NCBI GenBank assembly: GCA_934433135.1
Contig: CAKRZO010000003.1
Coordinates: forward strand, 62,001 to 126,000
Reading direction: 5' to 3'
DNA: 64,000 nt
Origin: an uncultured Acetatifactor sp.
GTDB taxonomy: Bacteria; Bacillota; Clostridia; Lachnospirales; Lachnospiraceae
Part shown: positions 7,223 through 17,254 of the stretch, piece after piece
Position numbering within the stretch: the first letter of the stretch is position 1
How the letters are laid out: each line of letters begins with the position of its first letter
The notes under the pieces: generated by a model
Seen by the model: only the letters and a program-made list of their open reading frames with translations
What the model was told of the DNA's origin: nothing
Database searches by the model: none
Program-made: the position numbers and the translations under genes

Positions 7223-8668
7223 CTATGCCCTTGTTCCGAAGAGAGTGAAACTGATTATTCCGGGGGTTATTCCCCTGGGATAACCAACAACTCTTACCCT
7301 TGCTTCCCTGCATAAAACCGGCTTAAAACTTCTATAATCAACATTGAAATCCTTATCATTTTCTGACATATTAAGGAGTACTTTCCAATTCCCTTTACCA
7401 ACTTCTTCTCTTCCCTCAATTATATAACGATATGGTCCGGGAATAATTCCCTTTTCATAATTCATATTTATATCACGCCACATAATTCGCGATGCCTCAC
7501 AGAAATACGGAGCCATCATATCAACGTATAATGTCGGCTCATCGTCATCCTCTTTCGGCTGCCACCATGTGAGTGCACTCTTATCAAATGCATACATCGG
7601 ATGTCTGCCCTCAACGTATGAGGATGCCCTGATGCGATTTCTGTGAAAAAATGTGAGGGACTTAAGTTCTGCCGGGCAACCACCGGATTCATGTGCCAAT
7701 TGCGGAGTATCCGTAACCGTACAATAAAGCTCTCCGTTCTCATCAACAAACACTCTATCCATTCCTATTCTACGCTCATAAGGATGTATTGCACAATAAG
7801 TTATTGTATAAAATGCCCAAAGAGAGTTTTCCGGCCCATGCACAATACAGCCATGCCCGGCACCGCTCACAAGCCCATTTGTATGAACCGCAACAGGATT
7901 ATGCTTTTGGCATTTGAATTCTTCTAACGGCCCCTTATCTGAATAATATGCCGCCATGCAATACGATGGGTACTGCGTTCCCGGTGTTGCATAAATCATA
8001 TAGTAACGGCCATTATGTTTCAGCATCCACTGTCCTTCAATCCATCCGAACTTTGTATCCTGATTGTCGGCACCGTTATGTTCCCAGTTATTTTCCGGGT
8101 TAAACTTATGAATTACAATCGGCATTGTCATGAACTTTCTTGGATCATTGCCATCCAGTTCGACTCCGACAGACATGCTGGTAAAAGAACCATCTTCCTT
8201 ATAGTCTTCGTCCGCGAACCAATATAGGTATATTCTCCCGTCATCGTCAAGAAAAAGAGCTGAATCCACAGGCTCAATTTCCATTCCATCCGGCATGATG
8301 AACTTGCCAAGATATTCAAACGGACCAGTCGGCGATTCCCCGATATAAAGGCCGTGAGAGTGCGAAGTCATAAGAAATTTACCATTATACGGAATAACGG
8401 ATGGAGAATACATCATATCGTATGGCTCTGTACGAACATGCTTCCACGTTGCAAAATCCTCTGATACAAAACACATCCCATAACTCGGATACATATACCA
8501 TTTGTTATCATAGTAGAGTACGCTCGGATCTGAAATACTTCTGAAATCAAGATATGGCTCTCCGGTATATTCCAATGCTTTATGTCCGTAATCGTTCCCT
8601 TGCGGACATTGGGGAATAGACAAAGGATTGCAATAAGTTTTTTTATTATAAATATTTTTAATTGACAT
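7223..8668 (-). CDS. Family 43 glycoside hydrolase with C-terminal discoidin-like domain
   Basis: This 481-residue enzyme has the five-bladed propeller features of GH43: ISDPSVLYYDNKWYMY near residue 43, EPVDSALFLDDDGRIYLYWF, and WIEGQWMLKHNGRYYMIY. GH43 enzymes mostly cleave arabinofuranose or xylose residues. The last 140 residues look like an F5/8-type carbohydrate-binding sandwich (RIRASSYVEGRHPMYAFD to PGIISFTLFG). No signal peptide is visible, so it probably acts on imported oligosaccharides. The ATG at 8668 is preceded by AAAGGAAC, and upstream in-frame starts lack such a site. It is the last gene of the minus-strand transporter operon. Confidence 0.88.
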   Translation of the reverse strand: MSIKNIYNKKTYCNPLSIPQCPQGNDYGHKALEYTGEPYLDFRSISDPSVLYYDNKWYMYPSYGMCFVSEDFATWKHVRTEPYDMMYSPSVIPYNGKFLMTSHSHGLYIGESPTGPFEYLGKFIMPDGMEIEPVDSALFLDDDGRIYLYWFADEDYKEDGSFTSMSVGVELDGNDPRKFMTMPIVIHKFNPENNWEHNGADNQDTKFGWIEGQWMLKHNGRYYMIYATPGTQYPSYCMAAYYSDKGPLEEFKCQKHNPVAVHTNGLVSGAGHGCIVHGPENSLWAFYTITYCAIHPYERRIGMDRVFVDENGELYCTVTDTPQLAHESGGCPAELKSLTFFHRNRIRASSYVEGRHPMYAFDKSALTWWQPKEDDDEPTLYVDMMAPYFCEASRIMWRDINMNYEKGIIPGPYRYIIEGREEVGKGNWKVLLNMSENDKDFNVDYRSFKPVLCREARVRVVGYPRGITPGIISFTLFGTRA

Positions 8669-8730
8669 ATGTTCCTTTCTTATGACATCGCACACTTTAA
8701 CGAATGATTAAAATAGTTTTTTCCGTTTTC

Positions 8731-10293
8731 TCATTCTTTGTATGCCTGTTCGTAAAGTTCCTCATTAATCTTCTTAAGTTCTTCGCCGCCGGCCTTCTTA
8801 TATTCCTCGATCAATTTGTCAACGACGGAATCGAATGTTTCTTCAGAAGCCATGATTCCTTTTACGTATATCTCGTCCTCAATTTCATAAAGAGCTGTTT
8901 CAAGCAGAGTTTTATTCTCATTTATCGGCGGAAGCACCTTTTTGCAGAAGCCATCCTCAATACTATATTTGGCATTCTCTCTATACACATCAGGAGCAAC
9001 TGTTGCTATTGCAGCCATATCAATTATTTTTTCCGGATCAGGATTATATTTCCCATTCACAATTAATGCCAGGTCAAATCCCAGGTTATACCAATGCGTT
9101 TTGTTTGCTTCCTCTGTGTCGATTATCTCTGGAATACCGTTCTCGTCAAGTTTGTAATTTTTTCCCTCAAATCCATACTGCAGCGTCTTAAGCACATCAT
9201 CATCTGCCATCCAGTTGAGATATTTCATCACGTTTTCGACATTTTTTTCACTGGTCTTAGGAACTGCAATATACATGCCATTCATGGAGTAGACGGTTTT
9301 TAAATGTTTTCCGTCCTTATTCGTCCAAGTATCAAGTGCAACAAACTCGGCATTCGGGTTTGATTTTTTAAGAGTACTGTATATGCCGCCTGACTGAAGC
9401 GGTCTGCCAAGGTCATCGTTGATAAACCCGACATATCCGTTCGCCACATCGGAATCATACTGCTTTCTGTCTTTATCGAGTGCAAAGTCGGGACTAAGCA
9501 ACCCTTCATTATACATCTTGTTTATGAATCTCAAGCCTTCTTTGAATCCATCCTGAAGAACACGCGGCGTACAGGTAACTTCTTTATCCGTCATATCCGA
9601 AGTAATAAAATTGGCGATAAGATCCGTAAACATTGCCGTGTGAAATGAAAAGCCGAAAGGAATATTTTTATCTCCATTGTTTCCGGGATCTTTTTCCTTG
9701 AAAGCCTTAAGAACATTGTAAAATTCTTCGGTAGTGGTCGGAACTTCCATACCAAGAACATCAAGCCAGTCTTTTCTTATAAGCTGACCGGTTTGTCCTC
9801 TCACAAGCCTTTTTGCCGGAATAAGAATTTGTTTGCCATCTATCTGGCCTACCTCCAGCAAATCCTCTCCGAGAAATTCGACAAGCTGCGGAGCTTTGTC
9901 AACATAATTCGAAAGATCTGCAAGTCCGCCTTTTGCATAATAATCATAGAGTGCGGAATAGTCATATGTAAAAATGATATCGGGCGCTTCGTTCGCTGCC
10001 ATAAAAATATTCAACTGCGATGCCTCAGACGCACGCGGAACGGAAACATACTCCACCTTGATGCCATTAGGGTCACCGAATTCTTCCTGCACCCACTTTG
10101 TCATTGCATTGTCGGTTATGGATCCTGCTCCCTCAGGAACATCACCACGTTCAAAGATTTCAACCCGTAAAACCTCTTTGTTGCCCGTGTCTGTGTTTTT
10201 GCCGCTGCCACAGCCTGCAAGCAGTCCACTGACCGCAATAATACCTGCAGCCAATAACCCTATTTGTTTCTTCACCTTTTCTCTTTTTTTCAT
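8731..10293 (-). CDS. CUT1 sugar-binding lipoprotein
   Basis: The product is the extracellular substrate-binding protein of a CUT1 ABC transporter. Lys-rich residues 1-10, a hydrophobic stretch and the lipobox LLAGC near residue 28 show a lipoprotein signal. The mature part of about 490 residues has the two-lobed pattern of the LplA/YtcQ group. The ATG at 10293 fits the AAGGAG site best; a second ATG 6 nt upstream is too close to it. It follows two permease genes of the same system after a 99-nt gap that contains hairpins, as is common where the binding protein is made in excess. The ligand is probably a rhamnose-containing oligosaccharide, inferred from GH78 in the same cluster. Confidence 0.9.
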   Translation of the reverse strand: MKKREKVKKQIGLLAAGIIAVSGLLAGCGSGKNTDTGNKEVLRVEIFERGDVPEGAGSITDNAMTKWVQEEFGDPNGIKVEYVSVPRASEASQLNIFMAANEAPDIIFTYDYSALYDYYAKGGLADLSNYVDKAPQLVEFLGEDLLEVGQIDGKQILIPAKRLVRGQTGQLIRKDWLDVLGMEVPTTTEEFYNVLKAFKEKDPGNNGDKNIPFGFSFHTAMFTDLIANFITSDMTDKEVTCTPRVLQDGFKEGLRFINKMYNEGLLSPDFALDKDRKQYDSDVANGYVGFINDDLGRPLQSGGIYSTLKKSNPNAEFVALDTWTNKDGKHLKTVYSMNGMYIAVPKTSEKNVENVMKYLNWMADDDVLKTLQYGFEGKNYKLDENGIPEIIDTEEANKTHWYNLGFDLALIVNGKYNPDPEKIIDMAAIATVAPDVYRENAKYSIEDGFCKKVLPPINENKTLLETALYEIEDEIYVKGIMASEETFDSVVDKLIEEYKKAGGEELKKINEELYEQAYKE

Positions 10294-10324
10294 TTTCATC
10301 TCTCCTTTTATTAAATTAAGCAAA

Positions 10325-10342
10325 TTACACCACATGGTGTAA
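10325..10342. promoter_or_regulatory. Perfect hairpin between permease and binding-protein genes
   Basis: TTACACCA, a 2-nt centre and TGGTGTAA form a perfect palindrome 31 nt upstream of the binding-protein start. A second weaker stem (GGTGC with GCACC) lies just before it in the transcript. They could act as RNA-processing or stabilising structures, or the palindrome could be an operator. Confidence 0.45.
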
Positions 10343-10392
10343 AATTCTTTTTGTATCATGCGGTGGGGTGCCCTCGCTCTTTCATGGCGCAC

Positions 10393-11268
10393 CTAGCCTT
10401 TAATAGACCCCAACGTTACTCCTTTTACAAAATATTTCTGGGCAAAGGGATATGCCGCCATAATCGGAACAGCAGCAAAGACAATACTTGCACTCTTTAA
10501 ATTTTCCGGCGTCAGCTTTGAAAGGTTCGCCCCCTCAAACTGAGTAAGCTCGGTTGACTGCGTAATATCAATCATCATCTGTAACTTGTATTGTAATGTG
10601 AACAGAGACGTATTCTGAATATAATAAATTACATCCTGAAACGTATTCCATCTGCTTACGGCATAGAACAATGCTACTGTTGCTATCGCAGGTTTTAAAA
10701 GCGGCAGTGCAATTTTGAACATAATCGTAAAATCTGTTGCGCCGTCAAGTCTGGCCGATTCATCAATACTTGCCGGAATATCTTCAATAAAGGTTTTTAG
10801 AACGATCAAATTATAAGCGCTCAAAAGGCACGGCAATATGAGCACCAATACCGTATTCGTGATTCCAAGCGCCTTATTCAGCAAATATTGCGGAATAACA
10901 CCACTGTCAAAGTACATGGAAACCACAATAAATGTCATAAAAACCTTTCTTCCATAAAGCCGCTGCTGCGCAAGGGCAAATGCTCCGCACAAAGTTACAA
11001 ACATTGCAAGCAAAGTATAGATCAACGTAAGTGCTATTGTATATCCAAGTGAAAAAGTCATCGTTGCATCATTAAGTACCGTTTTATATGCTTCAACATT
11101 AAAACCGATGGGAAACAGTGTCACTTCGCCTTTCGTAATTGCCTCTGATGAACTCAGCGAGACAGAAATAATATTAAAAAAAGGAATGATTGCTATGGAT
11201 GCTGCTGTAACAAGCAAAATCATTATCACCCAATGGAAAATTTTATCACCAGCCGCTTTATTCTTCAT
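10393..11268 (-). CDS. CUT1 ABC permease (LplC/YtcP type)
   Basis: This 291-residue integral membrane protein has about six hydrophobic segments and the cytoplasmic EAA loop that contacts the ATPase (SIDESARLDGATDFTIMFKIALPLLKPAI). The C-terminal KYFVKGVTLGSIKG is typical of the second permease in these systems. It imports sugars together with the permease encoded immediately upstream and the lipoprotein encoded downstream. The ATG at 11268 follows GAGGTGAT; the longer open frame is not needed. No ATPase gene is in the operon. Confidence 0.93.
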   Translation of the reverse strand: MKNKAAGDKIFHWVIMILLVTAASIAIIPFFNIISVSLSSSEAITKGEVTLFPIGFNVEAYKTVLNDATMTFSLGYTIALTLIYTLLAMFVTLCGAFALAQQRLYGRKVFMTFIVVSMYFDSGVIPQYLLNKALGITNTVLVLILPCLLSAYNLIVLKTFIEDIPASIDESARLDGATDFTIMFKIALPLLKPAIATVALFYAVSRWNTFQDVIYYIQNTSLFTLQYKLQMMIDITQSTELTQFEGANLSKLTPENLKSASIVFAAVPIMAAYPFAQKYFVKGVTLGSIKG

Positions 11269-11303
11269 TATGTAGATCACCTCTTTCAAAATAGTATGAC
11301 AAA

Positions 11304-12224
11304 TTACCAAATACCCTTTTCACCCATTGCCTTTGCAGAAGCATTGGCAATCGCTAAAAGCAATACACTCACCACGGACTGAAACACTCCCGCAGCGGTT
11401 GCAAACGAGAATTTACCTCCCTGCAAGCCAAGTCTGTAAACAAATGTACTTAGTACATCGCTATATTCCTTCACAAGAGTGTTTCCCATAGCAAAGGGCC
11501 TTTCAAACCCTATTGACACCATTGAGCCAAGCTTCATGATAAGCAGCATTACAATGGTTGGCTTGATAGACGGCAGTGTAATATGAATCATCTTTTTGAA
11601 TATTCCGGCACCGTCAACCTCAGCAGCCTCGTAAAGAGCAGGGTCGATACCGGTTATTGCTGCAAGATAGATAATTGTATTCCAGCCTGCACTCTGCCAT
11701 ATGCCGGAAAGCAGATAAACTATCAGCCATAAATTCATGTTTGTAAGAAACGGAATTCTCGTTCCAAGCATTGCATTAACCATACCTGTATTTGTACTGA
11801 ACAGCTGATACATTATTCCGCCGACAATCGACCAGGACAAAAAATAAGGAATATAAAGTGACGTTTGAACAAACTTCTTGAAACGGACATTGAGCACTTC
11901 ATTTAAACACAGTGAAAGAATAATCGGCATTGGGAACGAGAAGAAAAGCTCAAGAACATTTATTCTTATTGTATTAAACAGCACACGTTTGAAATCCTCC
12001 ATTGCCAAAAGTCTTTCAAAATTACGCAATCCTATCCATGGACTCTTTATAATTCCCTGAAAGATATTGTAATCCTTGAATGCCACTGCAATTCCCAGCA
12101 TCGGTATGTACTTGAACACGATAAAATACAACATCGGAACAAGCAATAAAACATACAGTCTCCAATCCCTTTTTATACCGAAATAAAATACATTTTTTTT
12201 AGCAAAGCACTGCTTTTGTTTCAT
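11304..12224 (-). CDS. CUT1 ABC permease (LplB/YtcP partner type)
   Basis: This 306-residue membrane protein is the first permease of the transporter. It has a positively charged start, the WRLYVLLLVPMLYFIVFKYIPM first helix and the EAA loop (ALYEAAEVDGAGIFKKMIHITLPSIKP). It ends in NASAKAMGEKGIW, like most members. The ATG at 12224 has AAGGAG upstream. A hairpin lies between it and the rhamnosidase gene upstream, so the transporter genes may be partly uncoupled from the enzyme genes. Confidence 0.93.
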   Translation of the reverse strand: MKQKQCFAKKNVFYFGIKRDWRLYVLLLVPMLYFIVFKYIPMLGIAVAFKDYNIFQGIIKSPWIGLRNFERLLAMEDFKRVLFNTIRINVLELFFSFPMPIILSLCLNEVLNVRFKKFVQTSLYIPYFLSWSIVGGIMYQLFSTNTGMVNAMLGTRIPFLTNMNLWLIVYLLSGIWQSAGWNTIIYLAAITGIDPALYEAAEVDGAGIFKKMIHITLPSIKPTIVMLLIMKLGSMVSIGFERPFAMGNTLVKEYSDVLSTFVYRLGLQGGKFSFATAAGVFQSVVSVLLLAIANASAKAMGEKGIW

Positions 12225-12295
12225 TATACAGGCGCTCCTTTTTCTATATCTTGTATTCATTATATCGTGAACATAGCTCACTCAATGCATTTCAC

Positions 12296-12323
12296 AAAAT
12301 CACACTCGTAAACAAGTGATTTT
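12296..12323 (-). terminator. Hairpin between rhamnosidase and permease genes
   Basis: AAAATCAC and GTGATTTT form an 8-bp stem with a 12-nt loop. The A/T-rich arms would give a T run in either direction. It may be a weak terminator or attenuator between the enzyme genes and the transporter genes; a TATAAT follows closer to the permease. Confidence 0.45.
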
Positions 12324-12396
12324 ATTTCATTATATTCATCAAGCCGGATTTAGCCAAGTGGTATAAATTTTATATCTGTAGTACCTTTTTATGTTT

Positions 12397-14586
12397 TCAG
12401 CATATTTCTATATAACCATTTCTTTGTTCCAGCCTATATTTCCCTTTGGGAAGCGTTATTCCGGCATCTCCAACAATAAAATCAAATTCAACAGGGGAAA
12501 GAACCGTATAAAATATCCTCCCGTTACATCTGTCCCACCGTGATCTAACCGTCCCGTGCCTTGTTTCGATCGAGGCCGCCGCAAATTCAAGTCTGTTTGT
12601 CACTTTTGGCCTGATCACGATACGCTTAAATCCCGGCGCCGCCTCATCGATATTGATTCCGGCCATAACCTCATACATCCATGCTGCAACGGCACCATAG
12701 GCATAATGGTTAAATGAATTCATCTCCGGGCTCCACATATCTCCGTTCTCGTTTATACCGTCCCAATGTTCCCATATGGTTGTTGCACCCATACGCACGG
12801 AAAACAACCAGGATGGAAATTCTTCCGACAAAAGAAGCGAATACGCAGTCTCCTCATATCCGTTATCCGACAGCGCATAAAGTATGTACGGTGTTCCTAC
12901 AAAACCTGTTGCAATCTTTCCGTCGTTTTCATCAATCAGCCTGACAAGCTTTTTTGCGATTTCCGCTTTGTTGTCCGTTAAGTCAAACATAAGCGCAAGT
13001 GAACACTCCGTTTGTGTTTTCGGCATATGGTACGTTTTTTTAAATTCCCTGACAATATTTTGATAAAGCAGTTCATATTCCCCGGAGTTCTCCCCTATTA
13101 CACGCATTACCTTTGCAAGCAGATTAACTGAGTTTGCATAAAATGCCGAGGCTATAAAATAAGGATCACTTGCCCCGCTCCATGAGCCATCCTCCGAATC
13201 TGTTGCGAGCCAGTCACCAAGCATTCTGCCGCTGTTCCATAAATATTCATTTTCTCCGCTTCTGCGAATTCCCTCTACCCATTTTTTCATCGAATGTATT
13301 TGTCTTTCCAGTATTTCTTTGCTTCCATATGTAAGGTATATCTGCCATGGACAGATAACACAAGCATCCCCCCATGCAGCAACCTGACACCAATGACTGT
13401 CATCCGGAGGGATCGTTTTCCGCATTGCATTCGGGATGATATTCGGTACTCCACCAAAGTCATATTGTTCCGATGCAAGATCGGAAAGCCATTTGTTGAA
13501 AAAGCGTTCCACATCGAAATTGTACGATGCGGTTTTGACAAATACTTGTGCGTCCCCTGTCCAACCAAGTCTTTCATCACGCTGTGGGCAATCCGTCGGA
13601 ATGTCCAGATAATTGCTTTTCTGACTTTGGATAACATTTTCATAGAGTCGGTTCACAAGCTCGTTTGAGCAGCTGAAATGCCCCGTTCTCTTTATGTCGG
13701 AATACACTTCTATAGCAGTAAATTTATCCGGATCAATTTTTTCCGGATAATCATCAAGTCTGATATATCGGAAACCCATAAACGTGAAATTGGGTTTGTA
13801 TATCTGCCGTCCCTTTTTTGAAATGTACTCTATTTTTGCTCTTGCCGTGCGCAGATTTGCTGTATAAAAATTCCCATTCTTATCTAACGTTTCGGCATGA
13901 CTGATGGTAACCTTTTCACCATAACCGGTATCAAGCTCAAATTCAATATAACCGGTCATATTCCTCCCGAAATCAAGTACATGCTCACCGCGTGGCGTTA
14001 TGATATATTCAATGGGCTTTATACGCTCGTGTTCCTTGACATATTCCCCTTCCTGAAGGATCAGTTGCTGTTTCGGTAAATCTCTCTTTCCCACTTTTTG
14101 CGGCGGATATTCAATTCCCCGCGCATCATAGTATTCTCCATTGTACAGATCCGAATAAATCACTGCACTTTTGTTCACAAGCCATGACTCATCTGTGACT
14201 ATGCTGTCAATGCTGCCGTCAGCATATTCAATCGTTAACTCACCGATGATTGCAGAACAATCCGACCACACATTACAATCGCGCAATGGCATAACTCCGC
14301 GGCACCACCCCTTACCGACAAGCACCGTAAGGGTATTTTCCTTCTCAAGCATATCTGTTACATCATAACACTGGACTTGAAGTCTTTTTTCATAATTTGT
14401 CCATCCGGGTGCGAGGATAAAATTTCCGATCCTCTTTTCATTCAGCCTTGCGACATAAACTCCCATTGCTGTTATCATCAGCTGCGCCCTGAAAACCTTT
14501 TTTGATATTTTAAACTTTTTTGTGAATTCAGGTGCAATATCTCCCATATCTGTCTGTGGCGCTATCCAACATGATTTATCAAGCAT
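12397..14586 (-). CDS. Alpha-L-rhamnosidase, GH78
   Basis: This 729-residue enzyme releases alpha-L-rhamnose. It has the N-terminal bacterial rhamnosidase sandwich (AQLMITAMGVYVARLNEKRI, APGWTNYEKRLQ) and a second beta domain ending near residue 290. The alpha/alpha barrel follows, with the family signature DCPQRDERLGWTGDAQVF near residues 330-350 and SFNHYAYGAVAAWMYE near the C-terminus. No signal peptide is visible, so it is cytoplasmic. The next gene upstream, a GH2 enzyme, ends 5 nt before its ATG, so the two are translationally close. The combination points to intake and breakdown of a rhamnose-bearing plant or bacterial glycan. Confidence 0.95.
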   Translation of the reverse strand: MLDKSCWIAPQTDMGDIAPEFTKKFKISKKVFRAQLMITAMGVYVARLNEKRIGNFILAPGWTNYEKRLQVQCYDVTDMLEKENTLTVLVGKGWCRGVMPLRDCNVWSDCSAIIGELTIEYADGSIDSIVTDESWLVNKSAVIYSDLYNGEYYDARGIEYPPQKVGKRDLPKQQLILQEGEYVKEHERIKPIEYIITPRGEHVLDFGRNMTGYIEFELDTGYGEKVTISHAETLDKNGNFYTANLRTARAKIEYISKKGRQIYKPNFTFMGFRYIRLDDYPEKIDPDKFTAIEVYSDIKRTGHFSCSNELVNRLYENVIQSQKSNYLDIPTDCPQRDERLGWTGDAQVFVKTASYNFDVERFFNKWLSDLASEQYDFGGVPNIIPNAMRKTIPPDDSHWCQVAAWGDACVICPWQIYLTYGSKEILERQIHSMKKWVEGIRRSGENEYLWNSGRMLGDWLATDSEDGSWSGASDPYFIASAFYANSVNLLAKVMRVIGENSGEYELLYQNIVREFKKTYHMPKTQTECSLALMFDLTDNKAEIAKKLVRLIDENDGKIATGFVGTPYILYALSDNGYEETAYSLLLSEEFPSWLFSVRMGATTIWEHWDGINENGDMWSPEMNSFNHYAYGAVAAWMYEVMAGINIDEAAPGFKRIVIRPKVTNRLEFAAASIETRHGTVRSRWDRCNGRIFYTVLSPVEFDFIVGDAGITLPKGKYRLEQRNGYIEIC

Positions 14587-14591
14587 TATCC

Positions 14592-17066
14592 TTATACTCC
14601 TCTCTTCTCCGTATCAAGCAGGTATCTTTCCGCTTCCTTCCAATATTCCATCGATTCGACAGGTGCATCATCTAGTTGCCAGTACTGTGTCATCATACCC
14701 TCCTTTTGCGGCCCGGACTTTGCTATATCCGATAAATAGCTTTTCAGTTCCCCCGTTTCTATCGAATTTTTCGGCGCAAATTCCTCCGATGCACAGTAAT
14801 CCGCAAGTGCCTTAAGCATTGCGCACGATGAGCAGTCTCCTGTTTCAACTCCGGTAAAATTCATTCCCGTCACCAGCAACTTTCCTTTTCCCACGCAAAG
14901 CTCAAATGCATATGTAAAATTACGCATGGTTCTATCATACATAAGCTCGGGCAGTTTAAATTTTCCGGGATCGAATCTGTCACGGTTACATTTATCAATA
15001 CCGCTCACAAGCGAATTGACCTCTATCGGAAAATCGTCAAGGTTTATTTTATCACTGTCCTCTATCAGGTTATAATACTGGAAGTTTATCTCTCCATCGG
15101 TCGGAAATCCGTATTTATTCAAAATTTCATCATTGTCATATCCGCCGTTTATGGTTCCTCTGTCCCAGATAACTCCTTTGAATCTTTCCCAAGTGTGTCT
15201 GAAAGAATACTTCGGTGCTTTCATATTTTTATGTAGAAGATGCCTCGTCCAGTCCGTTCTGTAAAGTAGCAGCACATTTGCTCCGCTTTCCAGTGCATCA
15301 AACATATCGTCATTCAACATATCTGTGATAATCAAACTGCTTTTCTCGTCAAAACAACAGCGGTTATTGAGATAGTTTTTTTCCATTTTGTTTTCAGCTG
15401 GAATCTGCAATTTATTTTCGTGCTTAGGAAAAATCCACATTTCCCACGAATTTGTGCAAACACTGTTTTCAAACGTGATGTTTGTACTCAAAATCAGCTT
15501 TGCTGCTTTTTTCACTTCGGGTGCAGTAACAGAAAGGCTACATATTTTGTATACTCCGAATTTTTCCGTATTTATCTTTTTCAAACCTGCTGTCGAATAC
15601 ACGATCCCGTCAGCATAAGAAAGTGTATAATGAAAATCACCGTACTTTTCGGAATGGATTGCGTATTGAGACAAGAACACCGGAACGCTGAATTTTTCAC
15701 CGCTTTCATATACCTGCTTGTCCAAGCGTGCAAGAATGACCGTGTCACCGTTAAAGCAACGAAACTTCTCCGCCGATATTCCCTGTTCCTCATCAAAACA
15801 GTCCACAACGCCATTCGAATTTTCGTATCTGTCGGTGTCAGCGAACTGCAACATATGAAATCCGGAAAGAATATTGCTTGCACGAATCGCCTCAAGCGCA
15901 GTTTTCCAACATCTGTACTGAAAATTCTTCGTTACCTGCAGGAGCTTCTTAAAATTATCCTTATATCCTTTCGCCTCAAGCATCTTAATTTCTTCATCAA
16001 CCCACCAGGGAGCTTCTTTTCCATACTGTGCAAACTTTTTCTTCAGGGTATAAAAATCACGCCACGACACATAGTGGCAGACTTCGTGTGCGATAAGCGG
16101 TCTGTTAAAACTGATTTCGCGGTGCAGGATCGTTCCCTTATCTTCTTCCGTCATCGGAAGTCCGCTCACGTTTCCGAAGCAAAGCAGATTTTCGGTGTTT
16201 GCAAACATGTCTCTGTGTTTTCCATACGGGAAAAAGTACCCCATGTGCTGCACGTCAAAATCAACATATTTACGGTCATATTCTCCGTGTGCGCAAGTGT
16301 CCAGAAACAATCTTGTCGGATCATTCTTTTTTATATAGTCGTGAATTTGCTTTATCCTCTCATTCCTGCCGGGATTACGGATTTCATTTCCCACACAATA
16401 AACCATAAGCGACGGGTGATTGTAAAGACGATTTATGATTGCAGCCAGCTCGTCATCGGTGACAAAATTATCTTTGCCATAAAGCATTTCCGTTAGATTT
16501 TCGTAGTCCTGATTATCGGCTCTGGTTTCTATATGCAGAAGCATTCCAAGCTCATCCGCCGCCTCAAAACATGCCTCCGACGGAATAACAGAATGAAATC
16601 TGATTGCATTAAATCCGTATCTTTTTGCCATCAGCATATTTTTGACATAAAAATCTTTTTCATCGAGTCCGCAATTGTTTCCATGCTCATGTGCCGCACA
16701 TCCCCTGATATATGCCCGCATATAAAACGGGGATCCGTTAAGGTAAATGTAGTTTTCATCCGTTTCGAAATAACGAAAACCAAATCTGTCGCAAATACGC
16801 TCCTCACCTTCTTTGCTTATCAGCAATGCTTCAAACAGATAAAGCACAGGACTTTCAACAGACCACATTTCAGCCGGAATTCCTGCCGATATCACAATTC
16901 GTTTGCTGTCGGCAACGATTTCTCCGCTTGTCATAATTTGACCATCTGCATCTTGTATATGCCATATACAACTCTCAATTACGGTTTTGGAAATAATCTC
17001 TGCCAAAAAGCCGCTTTCAATCTTTTTCGCTGTGATTTTTAAGACGGTATTTTTGCTGCTTATCAT
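14592..17066 (-). CDS. GH2-family glycosidase
   Basis: The 824-residue product has the GH2 order: a short immunoglobulin-like sandwich, then the TIM barrel starting at FGFRYFETDENYIYLNGSPF. The acid/base motif GNEIRN (Glu228) is clear. The likely nucleophile lies in LIAHEVCHY near residue 330. The barrel is followed by about 400 residues of accessory beta domains. It lacks the usual N-terminal sugar-binding domain of LacZ, starting directly at the second GH2 domain, so it is an atypical subgroup; beta-galactosidase, glucuronidase or mannosidase activity cannot be told apart. The ATG at 17066 follows GAAGGAG. It is the first gene of the enzyme operon and is divergent from the YesN/YesM genes. 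Confidence 0.85.
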   Translation of the reverse strand: MISSKNTVLKITAKKIESGFLAEIISKTVIESCIWHIQDADGQIMTSGEIVADSKRIVISAGIPAEMWSVESPVLYLFEALLISKEGEERICDRFGFRYFETDENYIYLNGSPFYMRAYIRGCAAHEHGNNCGLDEKDFYVKNMLMAKRYGFNAIRFHSVIPSEACFEAADELGMLLHIETRADNQDYENLTEMLYGKDNFVTDDELAAIINRLYNHPSLMVYCVGNEIRNPGRNERIKQIHDYIKKNDPTRLFLDTCAHGEYDRKYVDFDVQHMGYFFPYGKHRDMFANTENLLCFGNVSGLPMTEEDKGTILHREISFNRPLIAHEVCHYVSWRDFYTLKKKFAQYGKEAPWWVDEEIKMLEAKGYKDNFKKLLQVTKNFQYRCWKTALEAIRASNILSGFHMLQFADTDRYENSNGVVDCFDEEQGISAEKFRCFNGDTVILARLDKQVYESGEKFSVPVFLSQYAIHSEKYGDFHYTLSYADGIVYSTAGLKKINTEKFGVYKICSLSVTAPEVKKAAKLILSTNITFENSVCTNSWEMWIFPKHENKLQIPAENKMEKNYLNNRCCFDEKSSLIITDMLNDDMFDALESGANVLLLYRTDWTRHLLHKNMKAPKYSFRHTWERFKGVIWDRGTINGGYDNDEILNKYGFPTDGEINFQYYNLIEDSDKINLDDFPIEVNSLVSGIDKCNRDRFDPGKFKLPELMYDRTMRNFTYAFELCVGKGKLLVTGMNFTGVETGDCSSCAMLKALADYCASEEFAPKNSIETGELKSYLSDIAKSGPQKEGMMTQYWQLDDAPVESMEYWKEAERYLLDTEKRGV

Positions 17067-17181
17067 ACTTTTTTCTCCTTCGCGTGCGATTTTGCATTTT
17101 AATTGTAACATACTCACTCTTTTTTTTAAGTATCAATAAATTAAGAATAATGTTCTTATCTTTATCATTTCAGGGCAGCGC

Positions 17182-17210
17182 TTGACAGGTCAATTCTTTT
17201 ACGGTACATT
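17182..17210 (+). promoter_or_regulatory. Promoter of the two-component system
   Basis: TTGACA and TACATT are separated by 17 nt, 45 nt upstream of the response-regulator ATG. It lies in the intergenic space from which the GH2 operon is transcribed the other way. Confidence 0.65.
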
Positions 17211-17254
17211 GTAATCAGCAAAGAAATATCTGTATGATAAGCGAGGTAGCAACT

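Noticed and set aside
15420..16496. A 358-codon plus-strand open frame inside the GH2 gene
   Set aside because: It lies opposite a clear GH2 coding sequence, has no ribosome site and gives a Cys/Phe/His-rich composition typical of antisense reading.
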